Shown: positions 1-6,481, counted from the stretch's first letter. The stretch is 7,021 nucleotides of DNA from Pseudomonadota bacterium (GCA_030612385.1 JAUWNZ010000065.1:1-7021); one strand, 5' to 3'. Notes: generated by a model not told the origin, from the letters alone. Numbers and translations are program-made.

Positions 1-1218
1 CCGGCGGTGCCTTTCGGAGGGATATATCGCCTGATCGACTTCACATTGAGTAACTGTGTTAATTCGGGTGTACGAAAGATTGTAGTCCTTACGCAATATA
101 AGTCTCTCTCCCTGGAGCGGCATATCAGGTTGGGCTGGAATATCTTCAATTCAGAACTGGATGAATATATATTTTTCATCCCTCCACAGATGAGGATAGG
201 TGCTGACTGGTATAAAGGAACCGCCGATTGCATCTATCAGAATTTATACTTTGCCGACATGGTCAATCCCAGTTATTTCCTGATTCTCTCTGCCGACCAT
301 GTTTATAAGATGGACTATTCTGAGATGCTTACCTTCCATAAAAGCAAAGGCGCCGATGCTACCATGGCCACCATAGAGGTAGACCCCCGGGAAGAATCCC
401 GGTTTGGTATTGTCAGGGTTGATAAGGAGGACAGGATAACCGGTTTTGAGGAAAAGCCTGAACGACTTGAGCCCGCATCCCAGGGCAGAGAAACCTTATC
501 AGCCAATATGGGGGTTTATATCTTTAACAGCCACACCTTGAGAGAATTCATAAAGGAAGATGCCCTTAAAAACAGCCATCATGATTTCGGCAGGGACATC
601 ATTCCCGCAATGACCCAAAATAACGTCAAGGTGTTTTCCTATAATTTTAAGGATGTGAACAAAAAAGAACCGAAGTACTGGAGGGATGTTGGAACCATCG
701 AATCCTACTTTGATGCCAGTATGGATCTGGTGGCGCCTGATCCCATGCTCAACCTTTATGACACGGACTGGCCCATACGCACTTATCAGGGTCAATATCC
801 CCCTGCCAAGACGGTCTTCGCCCAGGAATATCCCGGCGGAAGGCTGGGGATTTGTCTGGATTCCATAGTTTCCGGGGGGTGTGTTATCAGTGGTGGCAGG
901 GCACAAAACTGTGTTCTGTCTCCCAGGGTTCGAATAAACAGCTATGCCGAGGTGAAGGAATCCGTGTTGATGGAGGATGTCGAGGTTGGCAGATATTGTA
1001 AGATTAAGAGGGCCATTATTGATAAAGGAGTAAAGGTGCCTCCGGGAACAGAAATAGGATATGACATCAGAGAGGATAGAAAGAGATTTTTTGTGAGTAA
1101 TGGGGGCATAGTAGTTATCTCTAAGGGTATTGAGGTTCCATTGTCAAAGGAGGAAACCCCTGTGACTGAAAGTGTCATTGAATATGGCGTTCCCGGGGGA
1201 GTAGATAGTCATATGTGA
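1..1218 (+). CDS. glgC: Glucose-1-phosphate adenylyltransferase (ADP-glucose pyrophosphorylase), 5'-truncated by the window edge
   Basis: This enzyme makes ADP-glucose from ATP and glucose-1-phosphate, the committed step of bacterial glycogen synthesis in the cytoplasm. The reading frame is open from base 1, and the first visible residues, PAVPFGG, continue the conserved KPAVPFGG motif. About 30 residues, including the GGxGxRL nucleotide loop, therefore lie upstream, and the GTG at 7 is internal. Over the 405 visible residues I see YKGTAD (71-76), the catalytic-Asp segment LSADHVYKMDY (96-106), FEEKP with the glucose-1-phosphate-binding Lys (K142), SANMGVYIF (157-165), HDFGRD (184-189) and YWRDVGT (216-222). 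A C-terminal left-handed beta-helix part follows from about residue 241, with SGGCVISGG and WPIRTY. About 30 residues extend past the usual GGIVVIS end. The stop is TGA at 1216, followed by a terminator-like hairpin before the next gene. The family assignment is secure. Confidence 0.97.
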   Translation, partial: PAVPFGGIYRLIDFTLSNCVNSGVRKIVVLTQYKSLSLERHIRLGWNIFNSELDEYIFFIPPQMRIGADWYKGTADCIYQNLYFADMVNPSYFLILSADHVYKMDYSEMLTFHKSKGADATMATIEVDPREESRFGIVRVDKEDRITGFEEKPERLEPASQGRETLSANMGVYIFNSHTLREFIKEDALKNSHHDFGRDIIPAMTQNNVKVFSYNFKDVNKKEPKYWRDVGTIESYFDASMDLVAPDPMLNLYDTDWPIRTYQGQYPPAKTVFAQEYPGGRLGICLDSIVSGGCVISGGRAQNCVLSPRVRINSYAEVKESVLMEDVEVGRYCKIKRAIIDKGVKVPPGTEIGYDIREDRKRFFVSNGGIVVISKGIEVPLSKEETPVTESVIEYGVPGGVDSHM

Positions 1219-1254
1219 GGCAATAGGGTATCTTTCAAGACAAATATAAAACAA

Positions 1255-1280
1255 ACCACTGCCTTTGGCAGTGGTATTTT
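1255..1280 (+). terminator. Terminator-like hairpin between glgC and the GT4 gene
   Basis: A perfect 9-bp stem (ACCACTGCC at 1255-1263 with GGCAGTGGT at 1267-1275) closes a TTT loop and is followed by ATTTTG. An A-rich stretch precedes it, as in intrinsic terminators. The T-run is only four bases, so termination may be partial, giving attenuation or reduced readthrough into the downstream gene, whose start is 26 bases further on. It may instead be an mRNA-stabilising processing hairpin. Confidence 0.6.
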
Positions 1281-1293
1281 GCTTAAAGGCAGA

Positions 1294-1299
1294 AAGGAG
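1294..1299 (+). promoter_or_regulatory. Ribosome-binding site that fixes the GT4 start
   Basis: AAGGAG ends 6 bases before the ATG at 1306. The frame stays open upstream to a TTG at 1279, but that codon overlaps the tail of the hairpin and has no ribosome-binding site of its own. The ATG also gives the expected family N-terminus, MKIAMFSWE. Confidence 0.8.
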
Positions 1300-1305
1300 A
1301 AAAGG

Positions 1306-2463
1306 ATGAAGATTGCGATGTTTTCGTGGGAAACACTCCATTCCATTGCTGTTGGGGGCATTGCCCCTGTGGTGACTGAATTGGCGGCAGCCCTGGAAAG
1401 GAAAGGAGAAGAAATACATGTTTTTACCCGTATGGGAGAGGGCCAGCGTTTATATGAACTCATTAATGGAGTTCACTACCACCGCTGCCCTCACAGGCTC
1501 GCCCCCAATTTCTTTGAAGAGGTAAATGACATGTGTCGTTCCTTCGCCGACCATTTCTTCCAGACAGAGGATTATATTGGCGGCTTCGATATTATCCACG
1601 GACATGACTGGTTAACGGCCAATGCGGTTGGCTGGATAAAAGAGAGAAGAGATAAGAAAGCTGTATTTACTGTTCATTCCACCGAGTATGGGAGATGTGG
1701 CAACAACTTTTGGGGTGGGGCCTCTGCTGTGATCAGGGACCATGAGCGATATGGGACCTATATCGCCGACCGGGTAACGGCAGTGTCGAATAACTTGAAA
1801 AGTGAGATCGAGTGGATGTATAATGTTCCCGAGTGGAAAGCGAATGTTGTATATAATGGAATCAGTGTTCATAACTTTGATGGGTGGGTTGATCCCGGTG
1901 AGATCAAAAAAAAATATGTGGTAGCCCCCTTAGAGCCTATGGTGCTCTTTGTGGGTAGAATGACCTATCAGAAGGGCCCGGATCTGCTGGTAGAGGCCAT
2001 ACCTTCTATCTTAAGATATTACCCAAACGCCAAATTTGTCTTTGTCGGTGATGGAGATATGATGCGGAACGTAGAAGATCAGACTCATGCTCTTGAGATT
2101 TCCCATGCCACCAGATTCCTGGGGTATAGATCAGGACAGGAACTTATAGATATATTTAAGGCAGCGGATGTGGTCTGTATTCCCAGCAGAAATGAGCCCT
2201 TCGGGGTGGTGGTACTGGAGGCATGGGCTGCGGGCAAACCGGTTATAGCCAGCAAAAATGGAGGGCCTGATGAATTTGTCTGGCATGAGGTAAATGGACT
2301 TAAGGTCTCTGACAATCCCGATAGTATCGCCTGGGGGATCGGCACGCTTTTTGCCGATTTTGAGCGGGCAAGAGAGATAGGAATGAATGGAAGGAAGACT
2401 GCTGAACAAGCCTTTTCGTGGGAGAGCATCGCCGATAAGATGCTGGAAGTTTATTATTCGTAG
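1306..2463 (+). CDS. GT4-family glycosyltransferase, glycogen-synthase-like
   Basis: This 385-aa GT-B retaining glycosyltransferase is probably cytoplasmic and has no signal peptide or membrane segment. The N-terminal half starts MKIAMFSWE, with a Gly-Gly loop at 17-18 in the position of the KTGGL loop of GT5 glycogen synthases, then HGHDW (98-102) and HSTE (124-127). The C-terminal half carries NG (184-185), the donor-phosphate-binding GR...K pattern (G217, R218, K223) and the GT4 E-x7-E signature EPFGVVVLE (E297 to E305). The family is known to use nucleotide sugars. Placement between glgC and GH57 genes suggests ADP-glucose (or UDP-glucose) as donor and an alpha-glucan, maltose or glucose-1-phosphate acceptor, but the sequence alone does not settle this. 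It is distinct from the GT5 glgA at the end of the window. The next gene begins 26 bp downstream, consistent with co-transcription. Confidence 0.9.
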   Translation: MKIAMFSWETLHSIAVGGIAPVVTELAAALERKGEEIHVFTRMGEGQRLYELINGVHYHRCPHRLAPNFFEEVNDMCRSFADHFFQTEDYIGGFDIIHGHDWLTANAVGWIKERRDKKAVFTVHSTEYGRCGNNFWGGASAVIRDHERYGTYIADRVTAVSNNLKSEIEWMYNVPEWKANVVYNGISVHNFDGWVDPGEIKKKYVVAPLEPMVLFVGRMTYQKGPDLLVEAIPSILRYYPNAKFVFVGDGDMMRNVEDQTHALEISHATRFLGYRSGQELIDIFKAADVVCIPSRNEPFGVVVLEAWAAGKPVIASKNGGPDEFVWHEVNGLKVSDNPDSIAWGIGTLFADFERAREIGMNGRKTAEQAFSWESIADKMLEVYYS

Positions 2464-2489
2464 AATATAAAAGAAAGGGGGAAATTGTT

Positions 2490-2720
2490 ATGCCTAAAAA
2501 AGATGGAAGTGGCCCTCCCGGTGGGAGCGGCCCTGGAACAGGAACGGGTATAGGCAGAGGAGGAGGAGGCAGAGGCAGGATGGGAGGCACCAGACCTGGG
2601 TCTGGTCCCGGTGGAGAGTGTGTCTGCCCCAATTGCGGAACAACGGCTCCTCATCAACAGGGGATTCCTTGTACCCAGATAAGCTGTCCAAATTGCGGCA
2701 CCGGCATGGTAAAGAAGTAA
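2490..2720 (+). CDS. Small Gly-rich protein with C-terminal zinc-ribbon-like domain
   Basis: This 76-aa protein is preceded by AAAGGGGG about 8 bases before the ATG and lies 26 bp after the GT4 gene. Residues 1-42 are low-complexity Gly/Pro/Arg with little hydrophobic content, probably disordered, and resemble the N-terminus of DUF5320-type small proteins (MPxxDGxGP...). Residues 43-76 hold six cysteines: C44, C46 and C49 in CVCPNCG, C61, then C66 and C69 in CPNCG, plus H55. Two CPNCG knuckles strongly suggest a zinc ribbon or, less likely, a rubredoxin-like metal site. I recall similar short proteins beside iron-sulfur or NifX/NifB-like genes in anaerobes, so a place in a glycogen cluster is unexpected. 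The function is unknown. The antisense frames over this gene are Pro/Cys-rich mirrors of it. Confidence that it is real rests on the ribosome-binding site and the paired knuckles. Confidence 0.8.
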   Translation: MPKKDGSGPPGGSGPGTGTGIGRGGGGRGRMGGTRPGSGPGGECVCPNCGTTAPHQQGIPCTQISCPNCGTGMVKK

Positions 2721-2728
2721 GGTATCAG

Positions 2729-2857
2729 CTCAATAAATAGTGGGAACGCCCTCACACTGACCCTCGCCCGCCAGGGGAGAAGGAATTAATCAATCGAAAT
2801 CATTAAAGAAACGCCCCTCCCCTTGAGGGTGGGGGTGAAAAGCTCCGGTTTATTGAG
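2729..2857. repeat. Palindromic repeat block with CTCAATAAA / TTTATTGAG ends
   Basis: A perfect 9-bp inverted repeat (CTCAATAAA at 2729-2737, TTTATTGAG at 2849-2857) encloses two degenerate copies of a C-rich element in opposite orientation. The left copy (2746-2786) contains CCAGGGGAG. The right copy, read on the minus strand (2840-2805), contains CAAGGGGAG. The right copy alone can fold into a GC-rich hairpin (arms about 2812-2822 and 2827-2837, loop TTGA, one mismatch) followed by AAAAG rather than a T-run, so it is not a standard terminator. It resembles REP- or MITE-like intergenic elements. That mobile origin is an inference. Confidence 0.5.
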
Positions 2858-2877
2858 TTATTACGAAGTAAGTCCGG
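2856..2877. repeat. Dispersed motif AGYTATTACGAA-(GTA)-AGTCCGG, copy 1
   Basis: AGTTATTACGAA, then GTA, then AGTCCGG. A close copy without the GTA occurs at 6699-6717 in the gap before glgA. Eleven of the first twelve bases and all seven of the last match. Its role is unknown; it may be a repeat fragment or a shared regulatory site. Confidence 0.5.
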
Positions 2878-2946
2878 GAGTGTATCTTTTCTAAGGCATT
2901 CCATGGGGGTGATAAGAAGAGATTTGCTCAATGTCTGGAGGATAAA

Positions 2947-4143
2947 ATGAGTAAAGGAATTTATCATGCTCTGGGGCTGCATATGCATCAGCCGCCAGGG
3001 AATCTAAAACTCCTGATAGAGACAAATGACTGGGAGGCAAGACAGATTATCCTCTGTTATGAACGGCCGTTAAGGTATGCCCGGGCCTTCCCGGATATAG
3101 CCAGAATAAATGTGGGTTTTTCCGGGATACTCTTAGAACAGCTTCAAGATGAAGAAATACAGAAGAGATATGCCTCTATTATCGATATTCCTCAAATGCT
3201 TGAAGGTTACGCAAGACAGGAAAACATTGAGCTGATCGGCATGGGATACTACCACCCCATCTTTCCCCTCATTCCCGAAGAAGACTGGGAAGCGCAGCTC
3301 AGGAAGGGCAGGGAAAAGATTGTAGAGGTCTTTGGAAGGGAACCTTCAGGTTTCTGGCCGCCGGAGATGGCCTTTTGTATGGAGTTAATCCCTGCTTTAA
3401 AGAGGAATGGTTATGAATATGTGGTGATAGATGGTGTCCATGTGAGACCCAAAAACATTTTAACACCACAGGAGATACTTTATCAGCCTCATGTAGCGGA
3501 GTATGACGGCCATGAAATTGCTATAATTTCCAGAGACAGGGACTTGAGTAATGCCCAGGAAAGCGGGTTGGATACCGGCTGGTTTGAGAGGGAGGTAGGG
3601 GAAAAGACGGCACAATGCACCCCGCCTTCCCTGGTTACCACCTGGTCTGACGGGGAGAATGGGGGCTGGTTCCGTCAAACCGATGAACCTTCTGGTTTCT
3701 GGGGGCATTACTTTGCCCCTTATATGGAAAGGGTGAGAAGCGGAGGAGTACCCATCACCCCTGTCAGAATTTCCGATTTTATCCAGGAACATCCACCCCG
3801 GAATAAGGTCAGGGTGGAAAGCGGGGCATGGAATATCGGGACAAGGGGAGGAAAGGACTTTTCACAATGGTCGGGCTCGGATTCCCAGAAAAGTGCGCTG
3901 GGAGAGATCGGTGAGATAAGTCGCTACTACCATCAAATGGAAGGGCGGTTAATGGAGGAAAAGAAAAAAGGACGGGATATGCCGGGGACAGATAAGATAT
4001 TAAGCTCCGCCTATGAATATGTGCTTAAATCTCAGACAAGCTGTTATCTCTTCTGGGGAGATGCATGGGTCTCCAGGGTATATGAGGTTACAAAAAAGGC
4101 CAGGGTATTGCTGAACGAGGCAAGGCAGGTATTATTACGATAA
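2947..4143 (+). CDS. Glycoside hydrolase family 57 protein (uncharacterised alpha-glucan-acting subfamily)
   Basis: This 398-aa cytoplasmic protein has no signal peptide. The five GH57 motifs can be followed: HQP at 14-16 in LHMHQPPG; GYYHPIFPL at 100-108 (H103); the nucleophile motif GFWPPEMAF at 135-143 (E140); the acid/base motif WSDGENGGW at 233-241 (D235); and a C-terminal region with SGAWN (292-296) and LFWGDAWV (368-375). GH57 enzymes are retaining and act on alpha-glucans as amylases, 4-alpha-glucanotransferases or branching enzymes. This one lacks the DUF1957 tail and the YDAELFGHWW motif of the branching enzyme encoded two genes downstream, so the two are divergent paralogues with probably different activities. 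The ATG at 2947 has CTGGAGG 5 bases upstream. The next gene starts 10 bp after the stop. Family is secure; substrate and reaction are not. Confidence 0.9.
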   Translation: MSKGIYHALGLHMHQPPGNLKLLIETNDWEARQIILCYERPLRYARAFPDIARINVGFSGILLEQLQDEEIQKRYASIIDIPQMLEGYARQENIELIGMGYYHPIFPLIPEEDWEAQLRKGREKIVEVFGREPSGFWPPEMAFCMELIPALKRNGYEYVVIDGVHVRPKNILTPQEILYQPHVAEYDGHEIAIISRDRDLSNAQESGLDTGWFEREVGEKTAQCTPPSLVTTWSDGENGGWFRQTDEPSGFWGHYFAPYMERVRSGGVPITPVRISDFIQEHPPRNKVRVESGAWNIGTRGGKDFSQWSGSDSQKSALGEIGEISRYYHQMEGRLMEEKKKGRDMPGTDKILSSAYEYVLKSQTSCYLFWGDAWVSRVYEVTKKARVLLNEARQVLLR

Positions 4144-4150
4144 AGGAGGG
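4142..4150 (+). promoter_or_regulatory. Strong ribosome-binding site for the 72-aa zinc protein
   Basis: AAAGGAGGG overlaps the TAA stop of the upstream GH57 gene. Its GGAGG core ends 4 bases before the ATG at 4154 and 10 bases before a second in-frame ATG at 4160. Start choice between MPMKCW and MKCW is therefore open. The upstream ATG is annotated, and the difference is only two residues. Confidence 0.65.
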
Positions 4151-4153
4151 TGT

Positions 4154-4372
4154 ATGCCGATGAAATGCTGGTTTTGTGAGAATGAGGAAAGGGGAGTATG
4201 CGCCGCTTGCGGAAGGGCGCTTTGCCATGATCATGCCCATATTCATGACGCGATGACCATCGCCAAGTCAGACACCTCTACCGGTTATGCCAGTTATTAC
4301 AATGTCTACGGGGCATTGAAGTGTTCGGATTGCAGGCTGGAATGGGAGAGCCGTCAACCAGACAAAGAGTGA
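4154..4372 (+). CDS. Small Cys/His-rich protein, B-box-like zinc finger
   Basis: This 72-aa protein sits between two GH57 genes, with 10 bp before it and 8 bp after it, so it is almost certainly co-translated with them. The N-terminal half has regularly spaced metal ligands: C5 and C8 (CWFC), C16 and C19 (CAAC), C24, H27 and H31 (CHDHAHIH), and a further CSDC at 57-60. The CxxC-x7-CxxC-x4-C-x2-H spacing resembles B-box or cross-brace zinc fingers found in small prokaryotic proteins of the DUF2180 type. The middle (38-53) is polar and Tyr-rich. There is no catalytic motif, signal peptide or membrane segment. A structural or protein-binding role for the neighbouring glucan enzymes is an inference from position alone. 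The gene has one of the strongest ribosome-binding sites in the window, which could mean high expression. Confidence 0.82.
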   Translation: MPMKCWFCENEERGVCAACGRALCHDHAHIHDAMTIAKSDTSTGYASYYNVYGALKCSDCRLEWESRQPDKE

Positions 4373-4380
4373 GATAATCA

Positions 4381-5955
4381 ATGGAAAAAGGCTATCTTTG
4401 CCCAGTATTACATGCTCATCTCCCCTTTGTCAGGCATCCAGAAGAGGAAGATTTTCTGGAGGAATACTGGTTTTTTGAAGCAGTCAGCGAAACCTATATT
4501 CCTTTAATCCAGATAATGGATGACCTGATAAGGCAAGGCGCCGATTTTCGCCTGACCATGTCCTTGACACCTCCTCTGATTACTATGCTTGGGGACCCGC
4601 TTTTGCAATCCCGCTACCTTAAAAGGTTAAATAAACTTTTGGATCTGACGGAGAAGGAACTGGTGAGAACCAGAGCCCAGCCGGAATTTTTTCACCTGGC
4701 GCGGATGTATCGCGAGGACTTCCTTAAAAAGAGAGAGGTCTTTCAGGGCTTAGGGGGCAATCTGCTTTCCGCCTTTAAAAAGTTTCAGGAGCTGGGAAAA
4801 TTGGAGATTCTTGCTTCGTGCGCCACTCATGGATTTCTGCCATTGTTGAACGTAAATCCTTCTGCGGTGAAGGCTCAAATTGAGGTGGGGATTGACTGTT
4901 ATGAGAAGGTTTTTGGGACCAGACCCCGTGGGTTTTGGCTTCCCGAGTGTGGCTATTATCCTGGACTGGATGAGATTCTTAAGAATTCGGGTGTCAAATA
5001 TTTTCTCCTGGAAAGCCACGGCATCTTAAATGCCTCGCCTTTTCCTGAATACGGGATTTATGCCCCTGTATTTTGCGAGTCAGGGGTGGCCGCCTTTGGA
5101 CGGGATGATACGGCTTCCAAACAGGTCTGGGATGCCTTTACCGGTTATCCCGGCGACTTTGACTATCGTGAATTCTACCGCGACATCGCCTATGAGCAGG
5201 ACTATCAATATATTAAACCTTATATTTCAGGTGAGGTCAGGGTTGATTCCGGCATCAAATATTATCGAATAACGGGAAAGAATGGGGATAAACAGCCCTA
5301 CAATCCTGAGCGGGCAAGAGAAAAGGTTGCTGTTCATGCAGGAAATTTCATGTTCAGCCGTGAGAAACAGGTGGAATCTCTTTCCGGTGCTATGGATCGG
5401 AAGCCCGTTATTATTGCCGCTTATGATGCCGAGCTTTTCGGCCACTGGTGGTTTGAGGGACCCTTGTGGCTGGAGTTTTTGATGAAGAAAATTTACTACG
5501 ACCAGCAGACCATAAAACTTGTCACTCCTTCTGAGTATCTAACAGAGTATCCCACAGGTCAGGTCTGCGCGCCTTCCGCTTCCAGTTGGGGAGAGAAGGG
5601 ATATAATAATGTATGGTTAAATGGAAGCAACGACTGGATATACCCTCACCTTCATACCTCTGCCCGGAGGATGGAAGAGATGGCCGGAGGCTTTCCTCAT
5701 GCCGAAGGTGTTGTCCGCAGGGCTTTAAACCAGGCGGCAAGAGAGCTTCTGCTGGCTCAGAGCAGTGACTGGGCCTTTATCATGCACAATGGAACCCAGG
5801 TAGAATATGCAGTGAGAAGACTCAAGGAGCATGTCGGAAGATTTAACAAGTTATACCAGGATATCAAACAGGGGAAGATCGATGAGCCGTGGCTGTACTG
5901 GATCGAACAAAAAAATACTATATTCCCCCATATCGATTACCGGGTCTATGGATAG
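4381..5955 (+). CDS. GH57 1,4-alpha-glucan branching enzyme (DUF1957 type)
   Basis: It transfers alpha-1,4 chain segments to 6-hydroxyls to make alpha-1,6 branches in glycogen. At 524 aa it matches the compact members such as Thermus GH57 branching enzyme and Thermotoga AmyC, without the C-terminal tail of the Thermococcus enzyme. Motifs in order are HAHLP (11-15), CATHGFLPLL (147-156), the nucleophile motif GFWLPECGY (184-192, E189), the acid/base motif YDAELFGHWW (348-357, D349), SSWGEKG (401-407), and QSSDW (460-464) in the helical DUF1957 region that forms the acceptor channel in this family. All catalytic residues are present, so activity is expected, although some family members mainly hydrolyse. 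The start is 8 bp after the previous stop and the ribosome-binding site is weak (AGAGTGAG), which suggests translational coupling. The next gene overlaps its end by 8 bp. It probably replaces a GH13 GlgB, which is absent from this window. Confidence 0.93.
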   Translation: MEKGYLCPVLHAHLPFVRHPEEEDFLEEYWFFEAVSETYIPLIQIMDDLIRQGADFRLTMSLTPPLITMLGDPLLQSRYLKRLNKLLDLTEKELVRTRAQPEFFHLARMYREDFLKKREVFQGLGGNLLSAFKKFQELGKLEILASCATHGFLPLLNVNPSAVKAQIEVGIDCYEKVFGTRPRGFWLPECGYYPGLDEILKNSGVKYFLLESHGILNASPFPEYGIYAPVFCESGVAAFGRDDTASKQVWDAFTGYPGDFDYREFYRDIAYEQDYQYIKPYISGEVRVDSGIKYYRITGKNGDKQPYNPERAREKVAVHAGNFMFSREKQVESLSGAMDRKPVIIAAYDAELFGHWWFEGPLWLEFLMKKIYYDQQTIKLVTPSEYLTEYPTGQVCAPSASSWGEKGYNNVWLNGSNDWIYPHLHTSARRMEEMAGGFPHAEGVVRRALNQAARELLLAQSSDWAFIMHNGTQVEYAVRRLKEHVGRFNKLYQDIKQGKIDEPWLYWIEQKNTIFPHIDYRVYG

Positions 5956-6481
5956 AAATATGCTTACCTGTTGTCCAAGATGCTCTTTTTACGATACCTG
6001 TGAACTCAAATGGCATCGAGCAGAAAGGGGGGAAGCTCAGCTTTGCTGTGATAGATGTGAGTGGTTTGACCAATGCAGGGTGAAGGAAACAGAAGAAGAG
6101 ATAAAGGAGTTGCCGGCAGTCAATGGGGACAGCAGGGTAGCGCTCATGGTGATTGACCCCTTTCATGTCCATGCTTATTGGGAGATAACGTCTCAGACAT
6201 GGGAAAAAATCAAAGATGAGCTTGAAGGAGAGTTCGATCAGGCCAAAAAGGTACTTCGAGTATATGATATAGCCTATATTGTCTTCGATGGAGCCAATGC
6301 CAACAGTTATTTTGATATATATGTGGGCGACGCTGCCAATTGGTATATAGATTTCCCGGGTCCGGAAAAATCAATATGTGCCGACTTCGGATTGCTTACA
6401 TCTCAGGGGAAATTTTACACTCTGGTCAGATCCAATTTCGTCCATACCCCCAGGAATGGACCATCGGAAAAGAGAGAATGA
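5948..6481 (+). CDS. DUF4912 protein with duplicated N-terminal Cys knuckles
   Basis: This 177-aa protein starts at an ATG overlapping the upstream stop by 8 bp (ATGGATAG). An ATG at 5960 is an alternative start, and neither has a good ribosome-binding site, so coupling to the branching-enzyme gene is likely. Residues 8-18 (CCPRCSFYDTC) and 33-43 (CCDRCEWFDQC) are two copies of one pattern, CCxRCx[FW][FY]DxC, giving eight cysteines and probably a zinc site. Residues ~62-173 match DUF4912: VIDPFHVHAYWEI (68-80), LRVYD (103-107), NSYFDIYV (119-126), NWYIDFPGP (131-139) and VRSNFVHTPRNGPSE (160-174). The function is unknown. I recall DUF4912 beside GH57/DUF1957 genes in other bacteria, and its aromatic-rich beta-type pattern would suit glucan or protein binding (inference). 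The C-terminus stops soon after the conserved PSE. An open frame in another phase follows, so a late frameshift is possible. Confidence 0.88.
   Translation: MDRNMLTCCPRCSFYDTCELKWHRAERGEAQLCCDRCEWFDQCRVKETEEEIKELPAVNGDSRVALMVIDPFHVHAYWEITSQTWEKIKDELEGEFDQAKKVLRVYDIAYIVFDGANANSYFDIYVGDAANWYIDFPGPEKSICADFGLLTSQGKFYTLVRSNFVHTPRNGPSEKRE

Larger units (their letters stand above)
2721..2946. other. Non-coding gap containing degenerate inverted repeats
   Basis: These 226 bp contain no credible gene. They hold a C-rich inverted-repeat pair (2746-2840), an outer 9-bp inverted repeat (2729-2737 and 2849-2857) and a short motif shared with the gap before glgA (2856-2877). The GH57 ribosome-binding site CTGGAGG lies at 2935-2941, 5 bases before the ATG. 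No convincing -35/-10 promoter is visible, although the size of the gap suggests that transcription of the GH57 operon may start here. Confidence 0.6.

Noticed and set aside
499..906. 135-aa minus-strand open frame
   Set aside because: It lies wholly inside glgC, has no ribosome-binding site or recognisable domain, and the opposite strand is clearly the conserved coding frame.
1279..1305. TTG start at 1279 for the GT4 gene
   Set aside because: It falls in the tail of the hairpin, and AAGGAG is correctly spaced for the ATG at 1306, which gives the family N-terminus.
2531..2625. Gly codon-rich stretch considered as a tandem DNA repeat
   Set aside because: GGA/GGC/GGT triplets vary without a regular unit. 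It is better explained as low-complexity protein coding.
2300..2691. Proline-rich and Cys/Ser-rich minus-strand frames over the GT4 end and the Gly-rich gene
   Set aside because: They are the complement of Gly-rich codons. The plus-strand gene has a good ribosome-binding site and paired CPNCG knuckles, while these have no motif.
2812..2837. GC-rich hairpin considered as an intrinsic terminator
   Set aside because: It is followed by AAAAG, not a T-run, and contains a mismatch. It is more simply part of the C-rich repeat.
5831..5947. Upstream extension of the DUF4912 gene to an ATG at 5831
   Set aside because: The extension overlaps the branching-enzyme gene by ~120 bp, encodes no conserved sequence and has no ribosome-binding site. 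The ATG at 5948 (or 5960) begins just before the first Cys knuckle.
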